A stretch of DNA of 64,000 nucleotides from Lethocerus indicus (lineage: Eukaryota; Arthropoda; Insecta; Hemiptera; Belostomatidae): contig JACDQD010000011.1 of assembly GCA_019843655.1 (NCBI GenBank), positions 9,900,604-9,964,603 on the forward strand, given 5' to 3'. The notes under the pieces are model-generated. The model did no database searches. It was not told the DNA's origin and saw nothing but the letters and a program-made list of their open reading frames with translations. Position numbers and translations under genes: made by a program. Positions 36,677-64,000 of the stretch are shown here, in pieces (position 1 is the first letter of the stretch; the number at the start of each line of letters is the position of its first letter).

Positions 36677-39600
36677 TTAATCACAATAATTCTTAAGGGT
36701 TAATCTTGGGACTATATTCATTGACTGTAATTCCTGAAACAGTAATTTACAAGCATAAGGGATTCTTATTGTTGATACTGATGCACTGCTGCTGCAGCCA
36801 TGACACCTGAATAAGACAGAGAAACAAATTTGAATTAAATTAAAATTATATTTATAACATTGCTCAAGATTATTTACATCTACACCTCTACTCATTGAGC
36901 TATTGCAACCCATTTGAGGGATTAGGATTTAACAATGTTAGGATGTCTAAATGTTTTAGACAGAATAAGATTCCATTATGGACTATTCAACTTGTAATTA
37001 CTTTGAATCAGCATTCGTATTTTGAAACTCTTTATCAGTCAGATAATGACAAAAAGACAAAAACCTTGAACAATTATCTTTCAAATAAAAATTTTAATCA
37101 GTTACATTACTGTTACATGACTGATTAACGGTTATTACTTAAGCCACTATCAGCATAAATTAGTACCAGTGAGATGACACTTTCGGTGCCAATAATTTTT
37201 ATATACTTCGTACATATAAATACAGCAGGGCAAAAACCATGTTATTTGTAATACACTTTACAATAGAAACAAGTATTCTTACCATCCTGAATATGCTAAT
37301 CTCCCGCACAAATTGCAAATATCCACATCAAATGCGTCACTCGAAATCATAAGTCTTTCAATTAACATCATGCTGCAAAAGTAAATATCAATTTGTATTA
37401 TGCAATTTTAAACATATCATCTCTAACTTTTTCGATTATATTATTTTATTAGTTTTTCTTTAAGAAATTGTGGGATTTCACTCGATTTCAATTAGCCTGG
37501 TTAAATATTAAACAGAATGATAATTTTAACAGGAAGTTTTATCAGCAACTGGCAGTTGGCTTTAGGGCTGACTAATAATTTGAAATTAATATTTTAAAAT
37601 GTTTGAGACTATTTCTAAAAAATTTGTCTGAAAAATCAATATTTTAGAAAAAATAAAGTTATACCTTGCCCCATAACTTATAAGGCAATCCCTTTCCATC
37701 TCTCCTACTCGAAGACCTCCCTCTCTACTTTTTCCTTCAGTAGGTTGTCTGGTTAAAACAGCTCTTGGACCTCTGCTTCGGGCATGCATTTTGTCCTGTA
37801 CCATGTGTTTTAACTTCTGGTAATAGACCTGCGGGCAAATATTGTTTCAATTGTGGAATAAATTAATTTCAATAGTTGGTAATAAATTAATGACAATAGG
37901 AGTTAAAAAACAACGTCTGGAAATTTTTTCTGAATAAAATAAAATTCATGGAATAACTTAGTGGCTACAATTGCTACTCTCAATATTCTTTGAATTAATG
38001 AAAAAAAATTATTACTAACTTTGGGTAGGATCATGTATGTAATACTGTGTGACGAAATTCTGTTAGTAGGGGGGTCAACCAGGATTTTTTCTTGGATTTT
38101 GCCCTTTCCCATTTCAGAATTCATACTGGTTAGTTAGTGATAATTCAAGTTCTGGTTGGGTAAACCTTTGCTAATTTATTGAAAAAAAAAGTATCGATAT
38201 ACTCACAGGACCAGAATAAATATAGGCTTCAAGAGGTTCCCCCGTAATTCCAGAATAGAAGAAGTCTTTGCCCTGATAATTAAATCCATATTTGGCCAGC
38301 ACTTCACACACGTCTTTCACTTTTGATCCACCAAATGCTAAAATATTTTATGATCAAATAAAGATTAGTACACAAGAAACTAACCTTCGATAGTACAGAA
38401 GAAAATATGGTAAAATATCTTGTTTTAAAAAATACAATCAAGTATTCTTACCGGTTCCATAGTGAAATTTTCCCTCCATCAGACCCGCTTTCCCGGCCAG
38501 AAGCTCGATCAGTTTACCAACTGTCATCCGAGAGGGGAATCCGTGGGGATTCATGATCATATCGGGGCATATTCCATAATCATTAAAAGGCATGTCTTCC
38601 TGCTCAACGATCAGTCCTTAAAATAATAATATGACAAGATATTTCTTAAGGAAACTGTATTATATTAGAGACATTGTGAGTTTAATGTGTTTCTCCACTA
38701 CTTTTTATTTCCAATATACCACTAACAACTAACAGAAATTGGATATCACCAGAATCATTATTTTTCTCATCCTAATAATATTTGTAATACCATTCTTTTA
38801 CTACAAGAAACAATTCCTTAAATAGATTTTTTATTTTTATTTTCCATTATGGTTACCCAAACATTTGTAATATGCACCTAAAAAAGGTTCCACCTGCATA
38901 CAGGCAACCATTGACTCTCCTTATTAAATTGTATAACAGTAACATTAATGATATATACCAGTGACACCCTTCTGTCCATGCCTACTACTGAATTTATCGC
39001 CTATTTCAGGTCTTCTGGTCTGTCTTAAAAGTATTTTTATCAGGAAGGCCTCTTCGCTGTTTGATGATAGCATGACTTTTTCAATACAACTGTCCACAGC
39101 TCCTTTATACGTTATTGGTACCTGCGAGTTTAATATAATTCTTAATTACTGTGAGGCCCGACATTACAATATGAATTTCTATAATAAACATTTATGTAAA
39201 ATCATTTAACCTCTTTGTGATCGACAGTTGGAGGAGGCTGGCCAGGAGTCGGAGGAGCTAAGGTAGAACCGCCCCCACTGACTACAGGCATTGTTTTGTT
39301 CACCAAAACCTGAAATATATAAACTGGGCTTGAATCAATCTTCTTCAACCATTGGACTTATTTATGCTCCATTTATTAGTAAGCTAAAGATCTGAACCCC
39401 GTTTCAAAGTAATACAAACAGGTTGGAATATTCTTCTCTTTATTTCTTAATTACAAACTTGAATTAAGTATAGATTGGATTTATTGGTAATTTTTGACCC
39501 TTGGTAGATATTTAAAATACTTTGGAAATAAAATACATAAGACTGTCCATAGTTTCAGGTGTTTCAATGCAAATGAAATAGTGAATTGAAATGATTACTG

Positions 39601-42600
39601 ACCTGCCTGTCTTTGACAATTTCACCTGGTCCAGCTATTCCATCTATATCAAGGACACGATGTTTATAAATGGGAGTCATTGTGTCAGCATCAACCATCG
39701 GAGGTAAGATCTTATCATACGTTTGGTTAGTGTACCGTTTCAATGTACACTTTGAATTTCTATACACCAAACATCTGCCATAGCCTGCAGAATAATTAAA
39801 TAGTATTGTTAGGGGACCAAACACAAAATAAAATATTATTGAATTTTAAATGAAACATACCCCTGTCGATAGATGCTTTATTTAATATCAGAGCGTCTTC
39901 AATATCGTAGCCAGAATAACTCATAACGGCAATGGTCGCATTTTGTCCAGCTGGCAACTTATCGAAGTTGACAAATTCCAAAGCCCGACTCCTGACCATC
40001 GGTGCTTGAGGGTAGACCAAATTATACATAAGGGTGTCAATTCTGTTCTGTTGATTGTAGCCAATTGTACCTAAAAACATAAAATTATTTATTTTTAAAA
40101 GATACTAATAATAGAAGATTTTTATAAATGTTATATTCTCTTCATTTTTATAGCACACTTTTTCTGTGAAGATATGAACTTTTTCATGATCAGAGGGAGC
40201 ACATATTTCTTTGAAAACTTAAACTGTAAACTGAAAACCTCTGAACTCTGGGTCCACAGGTGCACACTCAATAATAAACACCTGAACCACAGAGGCACAT
40301 GACAGATTTCTACTCAATAAATAATACTGATATTTTATTCAAACAAAGAAACTATGCAACTGTGAAACTGGCAATATATTGCCAAAAACAAAAAGGGAAC
40401 TGGGACAACTGCAATAATCTGATTATTGATTTATGATTTATTTGAGGTATGCAATATATATGATTACCCATAGCCTGTTTCCCCATAGCGCACTGGTAGG
40501 TATTCCTAGGACTCTGATTGTGGTGCGGATAAGGTACAAGTGCCGCGCAAACTCCTAAAATTGTGAAGTCAGCGATTTCCAAATGAGTCGTTTTCTCATC
40601 TATTTCAGATTCAGAAAGGGCTATCATACTGTAATTTTCTTCATTCACATCCAAGTACTCTATAAAACCTGAAAACAATAAAAATAAATAGATATAAGAA
40701 AATTTGATTTGACTAGAGTTAATAACAAATTAATGACGAAAACATTCATTAATTTTTACCATCATTTAGGAAATCTTGAAATTTCCTAATACCATTGCTC
40801 AGTTCATCGATATGTCCTTGAGTAACTAAAGGGGCCCCATTTTCTACTATTATGTAAGGTCTGAAAATTATTGCTTATATTAATCTGAAAGCTCATAACA
40901 ATAAATCTATATCTGAGGTTTTGAATTTTAGAAACTGACAAGCCTCAAAAGTTACATACTGCTGAATAGAAAATAAACTATCTATTATCCGCTATTCAAT
41001 ATATTTGAGAGTACCTGCACAATCTTCCTCCATCCGAGCTAATATTAACAGTACGATGCTTGTGATTAGGATAAATTGATACAAAACTGTTTATTTTCCC
41101 GCATCTCCTCAACAGCCTAAATATTCTGATTAACCTCTTATAATTTCCAGTTATGCCAAGAATATTACCTGCAATTCATTTTAACATTCAATCACACCAT
41201 TGGTATTTTATATATAAACAACAAATTTCCACAGAAAAATATTTTCACCAGTATTTACCGTTGAGTATAACAGTGTAAACATTTGGATGGTGCATTTCTT
41301 CTCCACTCAAAAGCGTGATAGCTTCTACACCGATATTGTGAACAATCTGTATTATCGGATCTTTTTCAACTTCAGTCGTGATATGCGTCATCAGAGCGAG
41401 ATTTTTGACCAGGCCACAAGCCTAAGATACAAAAGAATAGCAATGTATGTTTAAAGAATAAATACCATATCAACATTGGACCTAACCCCACGAATGAACA
41501 ACACAAATATTGAACTTGACATAAGTGAAGTTTTGATGGTGAAAGTGAAATTTTATTGGTGATAGAAATAATGTTTTACCTCCCCTTCTGGTGTATCGGA
41601 AGGGCAGAGCATTCCCCACTGCGAAGGTTGTAGAGATCGAGGCCCTGACACTTTACGAGTCTTTTCAAACTGGGAATTAACTCGAGTCATCATGCCGAGG
41701 GCAGAAATATACGACAACCTTGATAGAACCTCGGTCACACCTTTACGATCAATCCTAAATCTTTTAATCGACCAGTTACCCTAAATTAAACATAAGAACA
41801 ATTATATAAATACAACAAATAAATATTAAAATATTTTGTCCTGTAAGTCCTGGTGTTGTCATGTAAGCATTACTTTTTTCATCCTTTTTCTAGTTTAGTT
41901 TAATTTGGCTCTCATCTGCAGCCGAGATGCCAAAGCCAGAATTTAAAATAAAGAAATTGTTACAGAATGTTTTCAAACATTGAGGTAAGCTATTATTTTT
42001 AAATTATAAAGAAACTGAACTCACCGTGGAAATGGCATTGATTAATGCATTACTGATCAAGTCCTGTCTCATATGCTTCACGATATCAAACTGAGCAGCT
42101 TTAATTTTAGGAATATTCTTGTCTGCAATCATCTTCAACTGAAATAATGCATAATTAAATTACTGTCTTTTTGAAGACTTATTTTTAGGGAAATAATGTA
42201 TTTATCGGGGGCTCTGAATATTATCTGATGAGAGTACCTCACTGTTGAATCTCTTGAAAGCATCTTCAAACATCAGCGACAATAGAGAGCCAGCCAATTC
42301 AAGCCTTTTATTACCATAGTAATCTTTGTCATCAATCATATCAGGATTTTCTTGGGCCAGTATAAGTCTCCTGACCATAACTGCTGTGTAAAAAGCTTTC
42401 TCTTTAAAATTGAAATTGTGAACCTGCAAATAAATAAACAAGTTTACTTACTTACATATTATCTTCTTTTTCTTAAATAGTGAAGCTAAGAGATTAATAG
42501 TTGAAATTTTAATAATAAATATTTTTTAATATTTCAGTTACCGGAACGTGTGCAAGGATCACGTTTGTGATTAAATCTCTCGCTTCATCAATTGGTGGTT

Positions 42601-44482
42601 TTGGTTTACCAGACGGTCCTAGGAACCTTTTCTGTTTTGTCTTCTTCCCAATATAACTGAAAATATTTTTTTTATAATTCTAAAATCCAGCATGAGAAAA
42701 TATTTCAAGTTTTATTTATTACTCAAATTACAGGTTTAATTTATAACAGTTTAAACAAAATAAACTTACAAGAGCGCTTGTTGCTGAGTGAAGACTTCCG
42801 CACTATAACATTCTTCCAGAGATGGTGCAAACTTTATCATCATTTCGTGCTCAGTCCCAATCATCTGCATAATCTGCTGGTCAGAGCAGAATCCCATAGC
42901 TTTGAAAAGCACCACAACTGGGATATCCTGTAGACATTAGGTATTGATATAAGATTTTTTAATGATTATGATAAACATTGTACTCGTGAAACTTAATCAA
43001 ACTCACGTCTTGTAAAGAATTGTGTTTAAGATAGTATTTTCCTTTCTTCACGATCAATAGTGTTCTTGATTTCATGTCATGAGTGCTACTGGTTACTAAA
43101 CACTGCACTCCACCTTTCCGATCTTCCTCAACGATAATCCTATTCCTTGATAATTGTTCTTGAATTAAAATAACCTAATGGTGGGAAAAAATATGAATCC
43201 ACTTTAGGAAACATCTGAAATATGTTGTTAATAATACTTAATAAGTATTAATGACAACACTGAGGAAGAATTATCGTGGGAAACTAATAATTAAATAAAA
43301 AAACCTTTTCTGCACCACGAACAACAAAGTAGCCACCAGGATCGTGAGGACACTCATTCACTTTTGATAGTTCATATTCTGATTTATTTGACAGTACACA
43401 GTTTGAGCTTCTTAACATTATAGGCATCCTATGAAAAATAATCATAGTAACAAACATTAAATAAAATCAATATTATCGGAAAATATAACTGATAAGTTTT
43501 ATTTAAAAATAATTGATTGACAATTCATTACCTTCCTATAATAAGGTTACTCCTTGCAACTTTTGTACTTCCCCTAGTATATTCTATGTCTACAGTGATT
43601 GGGGCTGAATAAGTCATGTCGCGCAATCGACATTCATGAGGTGTGGTCGATCTGGTAATGTTGAATCCTTCTTCTATATCCGGCATTCCAACGTAAATAT
43701 TAAGGTACCTGTTGCCAAAAAAAATTTTAAACCACAATGATGAAATGCATTATGTCTTTCTATGATTACTGCACCATGATCAAACCCAATATATTCTAAT
43801 GTGCACTATATCAATTCAAATGTTTTCACTTATCGATAAGTGGCCATAATTTTGTGCTCTGTGATTCTAATAGACCATTTTACTTTCATTTAATATATTC
43901 GCATAATGATTAATATCTTCCAAAACAACAAAATAATTCATGAATATTGTATATGTACGGAAGTATAGAATCATGACATTACTATTACTCTTTTAAAACA
44001 TTAATAATAGAAATAGCTTTTTGATGAATGATTTCAGATAGAACATTTATAATGATGTCTTATGTTCAAAAGTAGTATGCATTTTGAAATTCTAGTACAG
44101 AAACTAGATATACAAAACAGTGAATTTCAAATGGATATTTCTTTCCATACTTACTTCAAATAGAACTGCGGGTCCGCTTCACTCACTACCTTTTCATTAG
44201 CCTTGACTATTTTCTTGATTTCAACATTTATGAAATAGTTGAAGGAATCAACGTGCTGTTTGACGAGGCCTTTGATGCTCAGAAAAGCGGGCACCAACTT
44301 CCACTTGTCCTGAAAACCGAAGAGGATCAGACAATCGCAGTTTCTGGCGACACAAACAACAACAGCAACCGTAATTTCGCCCACTCTTCATATTGTATCC
44401 GTACCTCGAGTTCTTTCACGGGGTATCCCAATTTTTTGGGATCGCTCACGCCCAGAAAATTGGGCGGACAAGTTTCTCCCAT
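36677..44482 (-). CDS. POLR3B: DNA-directed RNA polymerase III second-largest subunit RPC2 (POLR3B)
   Basis: Beta-like subunit forming half of the Pol III active centre, which transcribes tRNA, 5S rRNA and U6 genes in the nucleus. The 23 exons, high to low: 44482-44405, 44309-44155, 43708-43532, 43428-43305, 43174-43007, 42927-42770, 42656-42542, 42423-42238, 42138-42025, 41780-41580, 41421-41259, 41168-41015, 40860-40760, 40668-40468, 40070-39861, 39784-39603, 39309-39211, 39121-38959, 38616-38452, 38337-38207, 37828-37665, 37372-37283, 36806-36677. All phases join, giving 1142 residues (human about 1133). Landmarks are [20 protein letters not shown] (protrusion/lobe start), the active-site loop GYDIED at 752-757, [16 protein letters not shown] at 910-914, GEMERDC in the clamp, and a C-terminal zinc site with Cys 1089, 1092, 1101, 1104 (CNLC, WCHGC). 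A few donors are weak (exon 4 GTTTTT, exon 17 GTTAAA). It is told from RPB2 and RPA2 by these Pol III-specific segments. No disabling change seen. Confidence 0.97.
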
Positions 44483-44999
44483 CGTGAAATTTCGGAGCTA
44501 AATCCCCGACGGTCGTATTTCGCGTCCGATGTCGCGACAGTGGTCTAGCATCACATGTAGTAACCACCGCAGAGGTTTCACAATATTGGAGTCGGTGGAG
44601 ACGACTGTTTTACGAATAATTTGTTAAAAAATCCTAATAAATTCGAAGATTTTTTAATTACAGAAATATCAGATCGTTAAAATACCAGTTGGAAATAAAG
44701 TTTGATGCACCAATCGATGCAGATGGGTAATTGACGTGTAAAATTTACACGTTGGCGAAACTGCGGCATTTCTTTTGGGAGCCAGTCGTTGGCCTATTCG
44801 GGAGCTCTCTATTTAAAACAAATTTTCAGGTACTCAATTTAATGTAGGACATTTTTTACCGATTGTCAACGATTAAAAATTGTACAATACGACCGGTCTC
44901 GTGGCTTTCCCGGCGTAACCCGGTCCTCCTGTGAAATATCTCGTTCGTACCGTGTTGCCTTATGTTGCGCTCGCACGTTTCTACCTTATTTCTTCCAGG
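44483..44999. promoter_or_regulatory. Shared divergent promoter of RPC2 and TyrRS
   Basis: Only 517 bases separate the two start codons, which face away from each other. CpG density is high (roughly 20 in 44401-44640) against near absence in the flanking gene bodies. No TATA box is clear on either side. On the TyrRS side CAG at 44996-44998, preceded by a pyrimidine-rich stretch, looks like a 3' splice site right before the ATG, so part of this interval may be a 5' UTR intron. Confidence 0.7.
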
Positions 45000-50033
<5,034 letters not shown>

Positions 50034-51589
50034 AGTGCACTTATTAAAATATTTGTAAATATAAAACTCCTGGAGGATTTCATATTTCCTTTTTTATATG
50101 CTGCATTTACTGTAATCTCGAAAAGTGCTGGAAACTTATTAGAGAGCTCCTATTTATATTTTAATAATGAATTTGTTTAAACTTATTACGTTGGCCAGTG
50201 TCGATACAGGCAAAATTATTTTTTGTCTAGTTCCATAAATTAAGTGCAAAACACAAATTTTGCATTCATTTAATAATTGGAGATTATATTCATAGGCATT
50301 GGATTAAATGAAATATGATATACATTATTTGCTTTTAAGTGTCACGCCTGTAATAAAATAATGACAGTGATCAAATAATAAGATATGTTGAAGTAGTTTT
50401 ATTTTCTTATAATATGATAAACAAGATAAAGTACCAATTCCAATAACTGGTGCATAATTGGAACTGTTACATTATAGCTATTTTAATATAGCTAAAATAT
50501 TTGCTTAACGCATTCATCAGTTCTAAAAATAATACATCATTAACGCAATGGTTAATGATGGTTCTGGAATTATGGAAAATATCCATGATCTGCATAATTT
50601 ATGAGCATGAAAACATAATTTATTCAGTTAAAGGAGTTAAGGTTTCCATGAACAGAAATGTATATGTTACTATCTACTTGAGTGGGTTAAGCTTAAAGAG
50701 AGAGTTTTAACATTTAATTTATTCATTATAATTATTATTCTTTACCAGCATTGAATGAGGGACTTGGTCAAGAAGTTGTTCCTCAGGAATTAGTAATAAA
50801 ATTAACTATAAAGATTGTTATTAAGTTATCTACAGGTTTGGCTCAATGCATTTATGTCTAAAGGTGCATTAAAGTATTAGAATTTCTGGCACTCAAGGAT
50901 TATTAAATGTGAAGTCCTGAAATACACACAAACATTTTATTAGGTCCATGGGGATCATTTTTATTTAATGTACAAAGTTTTAAAAGTCACATTAATTTAT
51001 AGCATGTGTTTGGGGGTCTGGGAGGATTTGGAATATTCTTACACTAGTGATCTGTCCCCCCATTGATTATTTGGTTGGAATTTAGGCCAGCTTCACAGTT
51101 AATTACAAAAATACTATTAATAACAAGGATAATTAATTATTAAACTTAATTTTGTTGTAATGATATTATTGTATTTTGCTCTGTTCTATTAAAAGGTATC
51201 ATAGAATTAATAAATGCTTCCTAGTGAAGGTCTAAGATCTTGGTTTCTAATTGATAAAAAAATATTTCTAATACGTAATATACAGAGAATAAAAACAGAG
51301 CAAAATATCAATATTATATTTGATATTAATATGTCGATAGCATTGTTTAATTCTTGTTTTGTGTTCTTCCTAATAAGCTATGCACATTCATAATGTATTA
51401 ACTAATTAGAATTTACTGCTTTCAGTCTTTCTTCACTAGATTAGTTGCTTTTTTTGTTTGAGTACTGAATTTAATTAGCAAATTACTAATTCACTGGCTT
51501 TTCCCTTTTGAATCAGCTATCTTTTGGAGTGTATTTATACATAGACCTGACAATAAATACTGTTTATAAGATTCCGTGGGGTAATTTTC
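50034..51589. other. TyrRS 3' UTR and intergenic spacer
   Basis: AATAAA at 50352-50357 probably ends the TyrRS transcript. The remaining AT-rich stretch holds no recognisable gene. A 69-codon open frame at 50501 is without resemblance or context and is not called. Confidence 0.55.
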
Positions 51590-51725
51590 GGGTACCACTG
51601 GTGGCCAACCTGAGGGCACAGTCGCGACACAATATGGAGGTTCGTAAGTTTGCCGGGCGTTAGTTTTAACCTGTTACGTTATTTTCGTTTCCTGTGCTCT
51701 TGTTGAGTTTTTGAATCGTGCAATA
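51590..51725 (+). promoter_or_regulatory. CpG-rich promoter and leader of the FAM76 gene
   Basis: CpG dinucleotides rise abruptly over about 51590-51830, around the first coding exon, after and before long CpG-poor stretches. No TATA box is obvious. This matches a broad housekeeping-type promoter. Confidence 0.5.
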
Positions 51726-63154
<11,429 letters not shown>

Positions 63155-64000
63155 CAAGAGCAATTAGGTAGTGATATCACTTTTTAATTTGCCCCCTCAA
63201 TGGACAAAATAATTTATTTTAAAACTTGTGCAACAGTACCAGCAGCGTTTCTTTTGCTCCTTCAACCGGTTTCACCAGTTAACAGCATCTCAGCTGTCCC
63301 TTATAGCCTGTTGCACTTGTTTTTGTTTTTTTTGAATATTGTTGTTCCCTATTTGATGTGTGTTTTAATGATTATACGCTGTATTTATATCAAGGTATAT
63401 AGATATTATCAGCATAATGCCATGGTTCCTTTTTCCTCCTGGGTGTTTCATCTGACTTGAAAATTATATTTTGTTAGGTAAAGTAAGTCCTCTTTCCCTC
63501 GGTTTTTTTCTTTTATATGCACCGTGATATTTAGGTGAATTACATGCCCGAATACAAGTCTTCTCTGTTGTAAAACTTGCATCTTTAACTGGGAGCCAAC
63601 GATGGTTAATTTCATCGCCACATTCCTGGTCACCTCTTAAAGCTGCAGTAAAGTATGTTCTCTTTATTTTTTTTATTTTTTCTATTAAAATGGACATCTA
63701 GTTGGATGCTGTGAATCAAACTATTATGGCTGCTCTGTTAATATTTCTTTAATTTATTTGTTTTTTATCATTTGTTTTTAACAAAATTAATTATTTTAAT
63801 ATTAATTATTATAATCGATTATTTTAATTCATTGTACGCTATCCTTGTTGAAAGGAACTTTATTGGTTAGTTTTTAGATTATATTAATGTTGCATAATTG
63901 TACTGTAATATGTTTCCTTGCTTAATCTGTTTTATAAATTATTTAAAATTATTTATTATTGTTCTTGGGTGTTTTAAATTAGTTTATATATCGATGCTCA
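63155..64000 (+). other. FAM76 3' UTR and downstream flank
   Basis: AT-rich, no coding frame recognised. No canonical AATAAA is visible close to the stop. ATTAAA at about 63684 is the best poly(A) candidate, giving a 3' UTR of roughly 550 bases. Confidence 0.5.

Overview
This window is animal nuclear DNA, most likely from an insect. Coding regions are split by many short GT-AG introns, non-coding DNA is AT-rich, (CA)n/(TA)n microsatellites are common, and one gene belongs to the insect arylalkylamine N-acetyltransferase family. I see no prokaryotic features, no CRISPR array, no rRNA and no tRNA that I can support. Exon coordinates below were read by hand from splice signals, reading frame and remembered family conservation. 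No alignment was run.

Layout. 1-12 kb: gene-poor DNA with normal to high CpG, holding a roughly 175-181 bp tandem duplication (4.1-4.44 kb), a possible 53-residue membrane peptide on the minus strand (5.8 kb) and an orphan candidate terminal exon (10.3-10.56 kb). 12.2-14.3 kb: an intronless, GC-rich piggyBac-type transposase (+) whose four catalytic Asp are in place but whose C-terminal Cys-rich domain lies in another frame. piggyBac-like TTAA ends lie at 14.25 and 15.48 kb. 19.0-23.2 kb: a three-exon aaNAT gene (+). 27.1-33.4 kb: a lysophosphatidate acyltransferase of the AGPAT3/4 type (-), seven coding exons. 36.7-44.5 kb: RNA polymerase III second-largest subunit RPC2/POLR3B (-), 23 coding exons, 1142 residues. 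45.0-50.0 kb: cytosolic tyrosyl-tRNA synthetase (+), ten coding exons, 532 residues, head to head with RPC2. 51.7-63.2 kb: a FAM76 zinc-ribbon/coiled-coil protein (+), six exons with one 8.25 kb intron. That intron holds a near-perfect long palindrome, and the last intron holds a decayed mariner transposase on the opposite strand.

How the genes relate. RPC2 (makes pre-tRNA) and TyrRS (charges tRNA-Tyr) probably share one roughly 0.5 kb CpG-rich promoter interval. AGPAT, RPC2, TyrRS and FAM76 look like housekeeping genes, and their bodies are strikingly poor in CpG while their promoters and the DNA left of about 24 kb are not. That is the pattern expected from germline gene-body methylation. 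I found no clearly new multi-gene system. The most unusual items are the FAM76-intron palindrome, the piggyBac ORF with its displaced Cys-rich domain and own-looking promoter, and the CpG landscape.
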